A DNA stretch of 64,000 nt from Marsupella aquatica (taxonomy: Eukaryota > Marchantiophyta). The position numbers were made by a program, and so were the translations under genes. Each line of letters opens with the position of its first letter. Within the stretch, counting starts at the first letter, position 1. A model generated the notes under the pieces. It was not told the DNA's origin and ran no database searches. It saw nothing but the letters and a program-made list of their open reading frames with translations. The DNA lies in assembly GCA_973895155.1 (NCBI GenBank), contig OZ316894.1, positions 2,666,001 to 2,730,000 on the forward strand, read 5' to 3'. This document shows, piece by piece, positions 10,638-23,733 of this stretch.

Positions 10638-13600
10638 GAACCCTCCAATTAAATCGTAGATTTTCGGACTGGAAAGTGTAACAGTCATGTACCATATTGA
10701 GTCCATCTGAAAGAGGTGAAGATGTTCGATAGTTAAGAACAGGAACTGGCACCACTTTAAATATGGATATCTTATCAGTGTAATAGTGCGTGCACTGACA
10801 TCCCTTTTTTATCCTTATTAATATCGTACGTTACCTCGGGGCGCTACGGATCGGTAGTGTGCTTAAACAATAGCATCAACGGCTGTGAAAATGAGCACAT
10901 CTAAAGCGTGGACTGATCATTTCTGATCATTCATGCTTTGTATGAAACAACTTTTGAGCTCCATAATCACTGGTGGGTCTGCAAAACAAGCAAATGTTGT
11001 GCAGTGTAGTCTGGAATTTCCTGATCACTTATTTCTTATTTGGAATTGCTGCGATAGAACGGGACAAGGTGAATTGGTCTAATCGGGTATACTTTTTAGA
11101 TGATTGACTGGACTGGATCAGTGTGCATCCTACTGTGTAAAAAACCCGACTAGAATTGTACCAGGCCTGGTCAGAACTGAAGGCTACCTGTCATAAGAAA
11201 GAGCTGAGTTTTTTAACGCATCGGAATGAAGGACATGTGGCCATGCAAAGCCAAGCCAAGCAAAGGAGACCTGCAAGTAGGAACGTAGCTCAAGTGTGGA
11301 TCAGATTCCTCACGCCTCCAATGGATTTTACATGAACCGTTAACTGACGTTCTGATATCAGTGATTGAAGTTTGTTCAATGCTCCGTTTCATCCATCAAC
11401 TGGTCGCTAATCTCAGTCTTCCAAATCCCTGGGATCTCCGTACTTTTCTACCTGTCTCTGTGTTAATAGGTAACCTTTGAGTCGCGCATCTGTGCTGGTC
11501 CAAATCCTGAGGAGAGCCAAAATACGGCAGAGAGACTGGTCTGAGGTCTTCAAACTTATCATTGGTGACCTTCAATGGAAGTTGTGTAGGAGGCATGAAA
11601 CGTGCAGAATTTGTAAGTATGCATAACTTCAACAGCTTCCTAGATTGGCCACAAATTCGGTACAGTACCTTTTGCTGATCATCAGGAAACCACAGTACAC
11701 TTGCCTCCATACTAAAAGCTGTCTCAATAGTCAGTACGCTGTTGTGCACAGCAAGCCTAGACATCACAGTTGATATTCTGCCTAAAAGGCCTGATTATAA
11801 CGTGGCTACCTCGTCACCTGGGGCCCTCAAGTCATTCCCCTATATGCTATAGGTGGGCACTATGACGTTTGACAATGAGACATCCACTGTTTAGGAATCG
11901 GCCCTGACGTCAGGGCAAGGGTGTCTCGTACGTGCTGACGCTTCCCACCATCACTGCTATGGATAGATCATTCTGCTCCAGTGTCCTGGCGTTCACTTTT
12001 CCTTTGGGGTCTTGCAATTTTCCCCTGTTTTTCGCTTGGTTGGATGACCAACAACCGATCACATGTACCTCATGCAACGAGTAAACAGTGATACTGGGGA
12101 GATAAAGGACGTAGTTATACTGCAAGGGCTGGTTTTCTCACTCTTCTCTAATGTTCCCTCTTTGACTTCATTTCCCTACAGCAGATTCCCTGAGAACTGC
12201 TCTCTGTAGAACTATTGTTGTTTCTTTCAGCTTTCCTTCGTTGATTTCGTGTTCCTGTAGCAGGTGTTCTAAGAACTGTTTTTTTTAGAGCTGCTATTGT
12301 TTCTTTCAGGTTGACTTCCTTGTTAGTGATGCAATTAACCCTCATTCCTGCAAACGACAAATAGCGGTCTTTTGCTTGTGAAATTGAACTCTAGCAAGGA
12401 AGCTACCAAATTTGTGCAATTAGTGAATTGGCCTATGGCGAAAAGAACCAATGCTTTTTGCGGGTGAATTTGGGACTAAGAGTATGTGATTCCTTGCCAG
12501 CATATTCTCAGAACCAATTTGGTCACAGGCGTCTGAACCGTTTGTAACAAATCATTCTGCCTCCTCGTTTGCATGCATGTTCCTATTTGTGCGACCGAAA
12601 CTGTTCGAAACTCATTTATTTATTTCATGGTGGTGAGTAGTTTCGTCATTAGAATGTGGAGACCTATACTTGGTGGGGCCTCTAGCCTACGCCTTCCACT
12701 TGGTGAGTCCCGTGCCCAAAGTATTCACTTGGTGGGCCTCCCAAGGACTATTTTAATCCGAGTAGTTTCTTTAGGTAGGTAGTGTATTGTTCATTTCACC
12801 TCAACTTTAGGAATAAAATAGTGGCAATTTAAAAAATAACAAATTAAGGGAAAATCATTGAAACCCCACATATCTAAATTAATTTTATTTTTTGGAAAGG
12901 GAACACCAGAAGCCACATACAACATTTGAGTCCGAGACTTTGGCTAAAATAGCAACAAATTTGTAGATGCAGGGTTCAATGTTCATGGAGAGCTACTCTA
13001 GTACAATGTTCACCATAATTAGAGTTATGTATACTTAGCTTTACTACCAAATTAGTGTTAGAAACACTAATTTTTTTTAAGTGATCTTGATTCCAGAGTT
13101 GCACTAATTATATTAGAACATTAGAAATCATTATATCAGAATTTATTAGTTTTATATAAAGTGCTGGTAAAAAATAGATGAATTTGAGTCAATGTAACAC
13201 ATAAATATTGTGGAATTTTCAAAATAGATTTTCCTCCAATATTTTTCCACTCTTGACACCAAGGTAATGCTAATTCATATGCGCAGAGTTAGAGTTATAG
13301 CAGATTTAGTGTAACAGTAATTCAAGGGAAGAGCCCAAAAATGTCTGCTCTTGCATTAGTGTGACGAATACTTTGCTGTGAACAGTCTAGATCTCCTTAC
13401 ATTTGTGGACAGCCATTTGATTCTGGCTACTAGGTACATATGTTGACTGTATTTTTAGCCACTGCTTTTGTAAGGGGAAATTTACAAAACTTGGTCATAA
13501 GGTGTCTTTACAAGAAGTGGGGACCCAAAGTTTTTTATATTCCCTGTGCGAGTATATCTGGGTTATACAATTATGAAATGGTTGTACTTGGCTTTACAAC

Positions 13601-14190
13601 TGGGCCCCATTCAAGTATGGTGTCTCCCGATCCTATATGGCAAAAAGCAGTGGTCCCAACGAAATGCTGATGCAGAGTGCTTCTTTTCTGGATTTTAGAT
13701 CACTCCCGAGGAAGTCCAAAACATTTCCAAACCTTGGCTGCTTGGGATTTGCATTATTGCGTTTCATAGACTTTGGTGAGAAAAAATTCACAAGAGACTC
13801 AGATATCTTGTAAATCAACCCCTAGTCTGCTCTTCCTTTTGCTGGTTTGCTGCTCCCTCACACTCTCGTCCTCATTCACGCACATCAGCAGCTTTTTCAA
13901 CCAGAGGGGTAAGTTTACAAGGTGATTGGAAAGGGGAATTTAATTCTGCATCCTTAGAGGTATCCTTACGCTATTTAAAGTGTCATGCTTTTGTAGAGTC
14001 TGTTGGACAGTACAAGCTCAAAGCTTGGGCAATCTTGGGAAGTTTAATTAGTTCATCTTCTGGGCTTCAATATGCTGGCCCACACAACTGCCCCCAAACT
14101 GCCTGTTTAGCAAACCAAATCCTGCACATAGGTGTGCATAAGCTATCTAAGAGCCATCTTGCATGTTGAAAACATCTTTGAAATTGTCAA
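10638..14190. other. 3' flank and intergenic DNA, no gene recognised
   Basis: About 3.5 kb without a supported gene. Open frames such as 11396-11767 (minus) and 13440-13670 (plus) lack motifs and neighbouring exons. The part at 12800-13350 is AT-rich with short inverted motifs such as AATTAGTGTTAGAAACACTAATT (about 13051-13073). Confidence 0.5.
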
Positions 14191-14206
14191 CGAACAAATG
14201 AGATCA

Positions 14207-14283
14207 GCTGGCCAGGGGATGATCAGATAACTGAGAGGTCCCAGATTCAATCCCTCATCCCACATGCAATGGTTGTCTGAGGA

Positions 14284-14335
<52 letters not shown>
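14207..14335 (+). mobile_element. tRNA-derived SINE-like copy with (GT)n tail
   Basis: A box-A-like TGGCCAGGGGATG is followed about 30 nt later by a B-box-like AGATTCAATCCC. This pairs with a second copy at about 50219-50330, where the same order reads TGGCCAGTGAATTAG then GGTTCAACCCC, then ...CATGCAA, then a GT-rich tail. The microsatellite (GT)n spans 14286-14333. Pol III boxes plus two copies support a SINE; the true right end is not defined. Confidence 0.5.
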
Positions 14336-14524
14336 TGCTTTCTCGTGAGCCCCTGGCTGGTCTTTTTTGGGACCCTGGTTCAATTTTCTCTCCCTCCTGG
14401 TCTGGGTCCCTCTCAGATCCCTGGGTATGACCCCCTTGTGGCTACCCTATAGAGGCTCATGCTCCGGAGTTGATAGTCTATCATCTGTTGGATGGGTCAG
14501 CTTTTGGTTTCAAGGCAAAAGTGA

Positions 14525-14665
14525 AAAAGATCAAATCTGACAGGACTCCAAAGACAGAAAACCCAATAAGGGGGAGAAAGCAAAGGAAAACCCCAAAGAT
14601 CAAAGCAGGCAAGTCACCCCAAAAGGCTAAGAACTAAATTACACCCTACTGAGCTCCAGTGTATA
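14525..14665. repeat. Dispersed repeat family member
   Basis: The pattern ...CCAAAGACAGAAAACCCAATAAGGGGGAG...GGAAAACCCC...CAAAG... recurs in the same orientation near 46829-46975, 49850-50010 and 50140-50200 (there CCCAAAGACAGGAGACCCAATAAAAGGG and similar). The copies are diverged and non-coding. The family is unknown to me; its closeness to the SINE-like copies suggests a composite element. Confidence 0.5.
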
Positions 14666-14729
14666 CTGCACACTGGGGTCACAAGGAGGGGATTGACTGG
14701 AGGCCCTCAAGCCAACCGCCAGGACTCTA

Positions 14730-15430
14730 CTATTTATTATGTGCTTTGTTCCAGACTATCTTGGGCGGGTTCAAATGTAGCAGGTGCTTGTGATAATTAC
14801 AGAACCAGGGTTTCCCACCTCCAAGCCACTTAGGGAGGTTGTTCAATAGCAATTTGCCCCTAATAAAAAGTACATGGCAGATTCTCAGTGGCCAAGTTGT
14901 TTCTAAAACCTGTTGATTCTTTGAACCTAAATGGAGGTGGGGACATCCAAGCCCGCCGTCCATTTTTGTCAGCATCCAATTCCCGTTTCCCACTTGGGCC
15001 CCAACTTCAAATATGCCCCCCAATCACGACCTAGAGGTCTCACATTGACTCAAGACCTTGAAGAGTTGCTTTTGATCATACAATAAGATAAGATTCTATT
15101 AAACCACAACTACCTGTATACGAGGCAGGGGTTATCTTTAGCTCTCCTTTCATAATGGACACCTTTTAGTTTCACTAGGGCTCCACTTTTTATGGCCAGT
15201 ATTCTGTTCACCTAGGGCAACACTATGCCAACAGAGAATCGGGCCCTTTTATATGGGCGGAAGAAAATATCAACCTGGGTTTAACCAAGCCAGTTACGTA
15301 GCTTGTTCCACAGCAAGTTTCCCCTAAAAGAAAGGTACAAGCCGGAATTCTAAGCGGCCAAGTTATTTACTAATTTAAAAAACTTCGAATCCAGAGTCCA
15401 GACACGCCGCTTGGGCCAGGACACGCCTGA
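14730..15430 (-). pseudogene. LINE-like reverse-transcriptase remnant, duplicated
   Basis: On the minus strand 14730-15023 stays open and includes KMDGGLGCPHLHLGSKNQQ, resembling the GGLG segment after the RT thumb of plant LINEs, followed by a C/H-containing stretch. A related copy lies at about 15231-15430: the stretch around CCCCTAAAAGAAAGGTACA and GCGGCCAAGTT matches CCCCTAATAAAAAGTACA and GTGGCCAAGTT in the first copy. Both are decayed. The LINE assignment rests on one short motif and is tentative. Confidence 0.35.
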
Positions 15431-16735
15431 AACGGACATTATTGCCCAGGAGTTTGTCGGTCTCCGCTTACGACACAGCAAGTACTCCGTAGGCCATACG
15501 GTATCCCACCGGACAGCAGACACATACGCACCTTCACGAAGCGCGGGCCGTAGATCGTTCTGGATCGACGGAACGCCATTGAGCAGCACGTCACTCTCCC
15601 ATTCCCCAACGAACGTACCGTAACTGCCAACCCGGGGATTCCGACATCCCCTCGCAGCCGAGCACGCAGACGGGCGGCCAGGTCGGTCGGTCGGTTGCCT
15701 CAACAGCCAACGGTATACGATTCGACAAGTCGACGGTAAGGACGGCCGACCGCAGTATGGGACAAAGTCCGTCACGTTACAGTCCACCGTGCAGTGTGGA
15801 TGACTGCATTCCCAATTTCCCATGGTTGGGTGCATACCTGCAGGCTTGACATGTACTGTAGTCCCTTATTAGGGCGATTGTAAATGCGACAAGAAATGCA
15901 GACTTTACAAAAGTGCATGTGACCATCACAAATGACACATACATAAGCATGTTTTTGGCTATATATGTACACATGCAATTCCTAGGTTATTGCTACCCCT
16001 ACCATAACCTTATTGCATTTTCTTATAAATGTACAGTAGGTTATTTTGCCCATGCACATATTGAGTACCGACGTGTCCATACAAATACAAAGAAATGCAT
16101 TTCTGATATCTATCCACGTATTAGCACAATGTGCATACCACACATAAGTGTGAACTTGGGATATGTTTTCCAGAGCCTGCATCTTTACAAACACTAGGGG
16201 GTCTCAAATATAACCCCCACAATGCAGTCCTTTTCAGGTTTAGACTACAAATAAATATGTGGCACTCTGTGAGCCTAGCCCACACACTTGTGTTGCCCGG
16301 GTTTACCTTCTCCTGCTAGCCAGTTCCCCCACCCAGCCTGGCTGTTACCAGACCCAAAAAAATAAACTCAAAAAGTCTATGCACTAGTCAAAATCATTCA
16401 CAGCACACATTAAGACATTGGGCCCATCACGAGGAAGAGTGAAATGACATGGATCTATATTTGAGACTCCCTAGATTATAATAACACACTCTAGACTATA
16501 GTACACTGGAGCCTCCCAATGGATGCTCATCAGCCGTCGTGGGCAACTGCTACACCCTGAGGCCTGAGCTGGTTGGCTTGTAACGCCGTCCCTCCGCCCT
16601 CTACGGTCCGACCCTACCGTAGGGAAACCCCCTGAAGGTTCCGTCGCTACGGAAGGGGAAACTCCTGAGGGGTTCCCGTCTCTACTCCCTACCGTAGTCC
16701 GTGCTGACGGGAAATTGCTAAAAAGGGTCCATCAC
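15431..16735. other. Intergenic, no recognised gene
   Basis: A minus-strand frame of 161 codons (15350-15835) has no recognisable motif and sits in unusually CpG-rich sequence, so I do not call it. Near 16600-16710 short palindromic pieces recur (CTACGGT, ACCGTAG, and GGGAAACYCCYGA versions). Nothing else is supported. Confidence 0.4.
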
Positions 16736-17295
16736 GCCCCCCGCCCCCCCCCCCGCCCCCCTCTCTCTCTCGCGCTCTCTCTCTCTCTAGTTCGAAAGAA
16801 AGAAGAAGGTCGAGATCGCTTTGGAGAAAAATGTTCTCGAGGCGGAAAAGGGCGGAAAAGAGCGGAAAAGAGCGGAGAAATCACTGTTGCGAGTACTTTT
16901 GCGAATCTTGAGAGAGGACTGACGACGATCTGACGATGAGAGGAGGGGAAGGGAAAGGAAAGGAGTAGAGGGTACTGAGAAAGAGAGTCGGGACACAATT
17001 TGTGAATAGGAAAAGCAGAGAGTTACGTTGATGTACAAGGGAGAGCGAGAGCTCGAGAGACGACGAGAACGGAATTCTAAAAAAGAGTGCGAAAAGGAGA
17101 AGCAGAGGTGGAGGAGGAGGAGGAGGAGCGGCACGTGCAAGGAGAGCCAGAAGGAAAGAAGAGGAGGAGAGGAAGGGGCGGAAGAGAAGGAACAGGTGTG
17201 GTGCGTGCGCTCAATATAGAGGTTGGAGAGGAAAGGAGGAAGGGAGGCAAGGAGGGAGGGACGAAGGAAGGAAGAAAAAAGGTTTGAAGGAATTG

Positions 17296-17326
<31 letters not shown>

Positions 17327-17687
17327 GCGGGATTTGGATTGATTGGATGGTATTGATTCCGTGGGGCTGGGACCTTTCGAAGTGTGGAGGAGGAGAATTA
17401 GGAGTAGCGGTACTTTAGTGGACATTGTTTCGTTAGCAGTTGTGCGTGTGGATTCATCGGTGAACTGTTGATTGGATAACAGGAGGGAAAGAGGAGTCAG
17501 GAGAGGATCGGGACTGTCTATGATGCCTCAGTCATCAGGAGCAGAGGGAAGGTTTGTGAAACTGGAGGTTGAGCAGGTGTGTTCAGTGGAGTGCGCGCGT
17601 TGTTTCATTGACGGCGAAACGAGAGAGAGAGTCCGGTGGAAGTAGAAGAGGAGAAGGAGGGGGACAGGGAGAGGGAGACCAAGAAGA
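16736..17687 (+). promoter_or_regulatory. CT/GA-rich promoter and 5' leader of DIS3L2-like gene
   Basis: A pyrimidine block (C-run plus CTCTCT repeats, 16736-16790) switches to a purine-rich stretch (16793-17330) with a (GA)n microsatellite at 17295-17323. Strand asymmetry of this kind just upstream of a start codon is typical of plant core promoters with Y-patches and GA repeats. No TATA box is evident. The first in-frame ATG of the gene is at 17688. Confidence 0.5.
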
Positions 17688-20600
17688 ATGAGGCCGGACA
17701 GGAAGAAGGAGAAGATGGTGGGACAGAACGCAGTGCCTCCTTCGGCAGGGATGATGAATGTTGTGAGTAGTAACGGGATTGGAATGTCTACGTCGTCGGG
17801 CACGGTAGCGGGAGGGGGTTCTTCCTCCTTCCGTGCTGCTGCTGGTGCGGGCAAGCAAGAGAAGCCCTCCTATAATGCATGCCCGCCTCCTCCCAATTTG
17901 TACGGGCCCCCCTCTGCTGCTGCTCCACCACCTCCGCCCCCGGTGGCCGAGAAGGTCACCAAGGGTGGTGGTGCTGGTGCTCCTCCTTGCGCATCGTCAT
18001 CCGGGAACACGAGCGACGGAGAGAAGAAGGGCAGAAAACGCCCCGGGCGCAAATCTAGACAAGTCGTCGATCCAACTTGCTTACTGAACGGTTATGGCGA
18101 TTCCGCTTTACCATCTGGTACAGTAATACAAAATTTGCCCCTTGTCCACGAATTCATCTCTTTCTTCACTGCTTGTATATGCTACAACCCGGTGTAGCTG
18201 GCAGGAAAGTCTCTTCCAAGGCGGTAGGACCGTTGAATCGTGAACTGACTGTGACTGTTTGTTGGCTGAATTAGGGTTGCTGGTTTTCACGTATGACTTG
18301 TAACAGTGTGCCAGATAGTTGGTCTATGCCTCTGGCCTTCTTTGCACTTGTCTCCATAAGCCCAGACGCATTGTTTGTCAGTTTTTGACCTTCCTCGTTT
18401 TCTTCTTCGATTAGCTTGTATTATCATCTAGACATGCTATTCTTCATATGTATTTCTGCATTAGACATGCTTCTATTTGCAGTCAGTTTCTCTGTATTTG
18501 AGGTTTTTCTGTATGGAACGGTAATCTACGCGATAGTGGAATGCTTCACTTCTGCAGTGAGCTTCCTGGTTTTAGCTGAAAGCTTATCGGCATACATCGA
18601 ATCTATGTACTGGTAGCACCGGTCGCAAGCCTGGTGCGTTGGTGCACCACTGGGTTCTCTTTCGAACAGCTCTCCCACAGCGCGCGCTCTGTTCATCCTC
18701 CCAGGCCTTGCCTAGTTTCCTACATTGATGTCCGGGTGAATACCATGCCTCTTCGTCAATTGCTCTACAGATTGAAGAGCTCACAGTTGGTTTCTTTAAT
18801 TGTTGTTGCGCAGGCAAAACCGAAGGAACTGGTACCGTTGGACAACTCTCACAAGAAATTAAGAAGCAAGCGAATGGGTCGTCTCATCTTCCAAGCCCAA
18901 GCCCAAGTTCTATGCCCAACCCTAGTTTTAAAATTAAGCCAGTCCATGAGTCTTCGCCAGATTCTGTAGTAGTTGTGAAGTCGTCAGGTAGATCAGAAAC
19001 TAGGAATGTAGATCTAAGCATTGCTGAGCAGATTCAGGGCAAGCCCACTGCTCAATTAGAGCAGTCGTATAGCTCGTCATTCAAGTCATCCACTTTGATG
19101 GCTTCTCTTACCTTAGATGCGTCGTGTACAGTAGAGTCCGGAACCGGACAAAAGACCAAGACGAAGGACACACTTCCAGTAGGAATTCCCAAGTTGAAAT
19201 CAAAAGATGCAAACAAAAGTTCGAAGTCCAATGCGGGACCTGGCCCAAAGCGTTCAGGTTCGTTAGGTGTAGATCCTAAACAATCGTCTCAGAAAGGCTG
19301 GAGGATGTGTAATCCAGCAGGGACCACTTCCTCGTATAGTACCGGAAGTATTGATGTTCCAGATAGTACTGGAATTGCCTGTTCTCCAGGGGACGGAGTG
19401 GAAGCCTTTCTTCCTATAGGGAGGTCTTCAGAAGGGTGTTTTTCGCATCCTAGTTCGTGGCCAGAGTCTAGTAATCTGGCCGCACCCGCTATTTATGTGA
19501 CTGGACCTCCCGACAAAATTTCAAATGGAGGAAACTCGCACGCGCAGAACTCATCTCGGTCAAGTCACTTCAATGAGCACCTGTCACCTGAAGCTACTGC
19601 CCAATGCCTTGAGGTGAGAATCTGACAACAGGACTTCCTGATAATTACGACCAAAAACATCTCAGCTTTAAGCTCTCTTCTTTGCACTCAGAGAGTAGTG
19701 CTCCTGGCTTGGAAAGCTGTTTTATGTGCAATATTGGTGGCGTGAATGGTATTGTAATTGCATCTTTTAGATTGATTTAGTCGTGCGTTTTACAGGATGG
19801 AACAGCTTTCAGGGGAGTCATGCGAGTGAATCCACATTATCGAAGCGAGGTACAGAGCCTTCACTCTAAACTTGGCCGGGAGCCCTAGCAGGACAGGATT
19901 TTGTGCTGAATGGTTATTACCTTTTTAGGCTTTTTGTATGGTGCATGCAAGGGATTGTAGCTTTGATAAAGGTCTTCGATTTTGTTGCGGTAAAAATTGT
20001 AGCTTGTGCATTCTTAATTATTGACATTTTGTCGCAGGCATATGTTACACTCGAGGGAGTGCCAACCGATATTCTTATTGATGGTCTAGTCTCTCAGAAT
20101 CGTGCGGTATGTCTCCCTACTTTTTCGTTTTTTCTTATGCAATTAATACTTCTTTTCCTCAGAGGTTTTCCACTCTGTGTTGTTTGATTCAAAAGCGTTG
20201 AAGAATTGAATGCGTTTTTCTTGCATTGCAGATGGAGGGTGATGTAGTCGTTGTGCAGCTGAATTCGACGTCACATTGGCCTCGGTTGAAAGGGACAAAT
20301 AACAAGCAGGGCAGCAGCTCAGTGGTCGAGGACTCGACCATCAGATCGCCAAATTCTGTAGATAACGATGCAGTGTGTGATAGTACGCTAGACCATGACG
20401 TAGTTGGTCTTTCGGAGTATTCCTCAGTTTCGAATTGGGACTCGGAGGATACTCTTGATGGGCAGGCAGTGTTGAGTTCTCTTGGTTCCTCTTTGGGTGA
20501 GTGCCAGCCTCGACCTCCTGACGGCGGAGGCTGGGATGACCCCATACCAATCCATGTTCCTTCCGAGGGTTGTGTCCGTGAGAAACTAAATGGTAATTCA

Positions 20601-23600
20601 ATGGCCGGTTCGTTGAAAGATCTAGTAAGTGCACAAGAGATCGCTGGAAATGGTATTTTAGAAAGTGACAAAACCCCCAGTGAGCAGTCTCTCGCGAAGG
20701 TTGCAGCGTTGGTTGCATCTATGCCTGGCAAGCGACCAACCGGCAGGGTTGTCGCAATCGTTGGCAAGTCATCTCGTCGAGAAGCAGTCATAGGATTCCT
20801 GGAAGTGCAAGGAAATAGCTGCGGAGGGAAGGGCCACAGCAGCGGCGCTGACTTCTCCCCCCAAAAGTCAGGCAAAAGACAGGGCAGCAGGTTTGGAGGG
20901 ATAGTGACGTTTGTTCCAATTGATAGCCGATTTTCGAAAATGGTGGTCTTTGGGAATGGCATTCCAGAGCAACTGAGTAAGCGGATAAAGGATGGTGACC
21001 ATACAGTTAGTAACGAATTGGTCGTTGCCCAGGTCGAAGGGTGGAAAGCTGACAGTGCTCTACCTCGTGCCACGGTGAAGCAGACACTCGGTCCGGGAGG
21101 TACCATTGAAGCTCAAACAGAAGCTATCCTCTGTGAAAATGCAATTCATGGATTAGAGTTCCCAGAGCCTGCGTTGGCCTGTCTACCTAAAGTCCCATGG
21201 AAGATCCCCGAGCAAGAGGTGAAGAAAAGAAGGGACTTCAGAGGACTGCGAATCTTCACTATTGACCCACCAACGGCGAAGGATTTGGACGATGCTTTGT
21301 CAGTTGAGCAGTTGGGTGATGAAAATGTCCGCATTGGAGTGCACATCGCCGACGTTTCATTTTTTGTGCAACCGGACACGGCCCTGGACAAAGAAGCTCA
21401 AAACCGGTCAACTAGTGTCTACCTTATTCAGAAAGTGCTGCCCATGTTGCCCCCGCTTTTGTGCGAGGAGCTGTGTTCTCTCAACCCTGGAGTAGATCGA
21501 TTGGCCTTCTCAGTGATGTGGGTTATGGACCCAGAAGGGAACATTTTGGATCAGTGGATTGGTAGATCGATCATATGCTCCTGTGCCAAGCTGACTTATG
21601 GACATGCACAAAGCATGATCAGCGAAAAAAGTTCGGAAATGAACGAAGAGCAGTGGCAGGTGGAGCTAAGTAATGGAGCTAGCGTAGCCCCCCTTCATGG
21701 AGAGCACAGCTGGCAGGAAGTTGTGGCTGACGTTCGGAAACTGCATGAAGTTGCAAAAAGGAGAAGAGAGGCGCGCTTTGATGGTGGGGCACTGAAGCTA
21801 GAGAACTCGAAACTAGTGTTTTCTCTAGATGAAGATGGTGAACCTTATGATAGTACAATGTACCAGCACCAGGACTCGAATTTTTTGGTTGAAGAGTTCA
21901 TGCTGTTGGCGAACATGACAGTTGCCAGAGTCATTTCCAGCGCGTTTCCCGAGCGATCTTTGCTTCGGAGGCACCCTGAACCAAATATGCGGAAACTGAA
22001 AGAGTTTGAGGAATTTTGCACCAAGAATGGATTTGAGCTTGATACATGCTCTTCGGGAGCACTTCATCTCTCTCTGGAGAAGATGCGGGAGAAATTTCAA
22101 GACGATCCTGTTATGTTCAACATTCTGATGTTGTATGCAACCAAACCGATGCAGCTTGCGAAGTATTTTTGTACGGGGGATCTGAAAGGTCAAGAGGACG
22201 ATTGGGGCCATTACGCTCTTGCAGTTCCTCTATATACACATTTTACTTCCCCCATTCGCAGATATCCAGACCTTGTTGTTCATCGAACAGTGGCTGCAGC
22301 TCTGGAAGCTGAAAATTTCATTACCAATGATAAGAGAAGTGGTCAATTTGAATGTGGTACATCATTGCAATGCTTCAGTAGATCAACCGTAGGGAAAGGC
22401 GTAAGTGACATTGTTGCAGTACAGAAAGCGCTTGTGGAAGCGGCAGTAAGACACAAGATCCCACAACTTTCTGAGCTTTCGTTGGTGGCTGCCCATTGTA
22501 ACGAGAGGAGACTTGCCAGTCGCAATGTCAAAGAAGCGAGTGATAAGTTGTATCTATGGTCCTTGCTGAAAAAGAAGCAGGTGAGTTGTAACCTAGACCT
22601 AAAGAGCATTCTATTTTGTGCCTGTGAGGTGAGGTAGCCAGTAATTTCTAGGAAGGTGAGTTGTGACCTAGCCCTGAAAGAGCATTCTATTTTGTGCCTG
22701 TGAGGTGAGGTAGCCAGTAATTTCTAGGGATCATGGTCTGCCTTTCATTTTGAGCGAATCGTCAAGAGGATATACAGTTTGTTCACGGTGATGTTCTTTT
22801 AAGATGCTACAGAAACTCATCAGCAGGTTGTTATTTCGTGCAGGGTATGCTTTCAAGTGCACGGGTGCTGGCTTTGGGCCCAAAGTTTATGTCTCTGTAT
22901 GTTTGCAAAATCGCGGTATGTGCAATTTCACAAACTCCTTCACTTGTACATTGGGTCCCCAAGGGCGGGATCAATGCGGGCCTCATAGAAATGTTTTATG
23001 TGGATATGGTGTAGAAAGGATCTGTGGAGATAGTTTCATGATTTACTTCATCAGGAATTCTTGTTCAACCGAGAAATATTTGTTTAGGATATCCCGGGTT
23101 CATTAGGAGCCTCAATGGGTTTTGCTACATCAATTTGTTGTCTCCGACTCATTTACCATTTTCTTAGCTGCAGTGGCAGTGAGAAAATCGGCGTAGCGAA
23201 CGGACCTTACTTGTATTGGATAAAATCATATTTTTCAACAATCTACCGTTGACACTTTACTTATGATACTTGTGGTTTTTCAACAGATGGAACGTCGCAT
23301 ATATTATGATGAAATAGAGGGGCTGAATGCAGAGTGGTTTGAAGCTACAGGAACTTTAGTACTGAGCATTTCTTCTGAAAAGCCCACTCATAACAAGAAA
23401 TACGGTCAGACAAGAGGAAAGCCTAAGAGAACTGTTGCTGATGTAGCTCTTCTGGTAAATCCAACAGATTCTCTTGCTTCAAATACAAAGGAAGAGACTT
23501 ACGAAGATTTGATCCGGGAAGTGGAGGCTCGGCTTGCGGGGAAGATCATCTCAGACGATGAAGGTATCTTAGGAGATAAAGGTAGTGGAAGTGATGTGGA

Positions 23601-23733
23601 GGTTGAGCCAGCTGTGCTGCCATTAACTCTGCGGTGGTTCTCGTCAGTGCCAGTATCAATACATGCAATTGGAGGAGAAAATCGACCATTGGATATCGCT
23701 GTGCGGCTATATGTGAGCTCGTATGCAACCTGA
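17688..23733 (+). CDS. DIS3L2: DIS3-like exonuclease 2 (SOV-like RNase II family), 7 exons
   Basis: Inferred exons: 17688-18117, 18814-19613, 19796-19849, 20038-20106, 20232-22580, 22844-22915, 23287-23733; total 4,221 nt, 1,406 codons plus stop, all junctions in phase. The first 430 residues are low-complexity (Gly, Ser, Pro-rich, with a KKGRKRPGRKSRQ basic patch). Then come cold-shock domains (AYVTLEGVPTDILIDG; VVAIVGKSSRREAVIGFLEV), the RNB catalytic domain with IDPPTAKDLDDALSVE at about 21261 (the metal-binding Asp cluster is intact), HYALAVPLYTHFTSPIRRYPDL near 22210, and a C-terminal S1-like part ending VRLYVSSYAT. It degrades RNA 3' to 5', acting in the cytoplasm on mRNA and uridylated RNA without the exosome. 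It has no PIN domain, which separates it from DIS3/RRP44. The N-terminal extension is longer than in Arabidopsis SOV. Confidence 0.93.
22581..22730 (+). repeat. 75-bp tandem duplication carrying the 5' splice site
   Basis: Unit 1 (22581-22655) and unit 2 (22656-22730) both start GTGAGTTGTRACCTAG and share GAGCATTCTATTTTGTG. Each begins with a strong donor preceded by G. The first donor (after AAGAAGCAG) ends exon 5 in phase with exon 6. Use of the second donor would read into a stop (TAG at 22636-22638). Confidence 0.9.

Noticed and set aside
15350-15835. 161-codon minus-strand frame in CpG-rich DNA
   Set aside because: Open on both strands, no conserved motif beyond a weak link to the LINE-like repeat; composition effect is the simpler explanation.
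16787-17425. 212-codon minus-strand frame rich in Ser, Leu and Phe
   Set aside because: It is the reverse complement of a GA-rich leader; the residues only reflect CT repeats.
20189-21106. 305-codon minus-strand frame
   Set aside because: Shadow of DIS3L2 exon 5 on the opposite strand.
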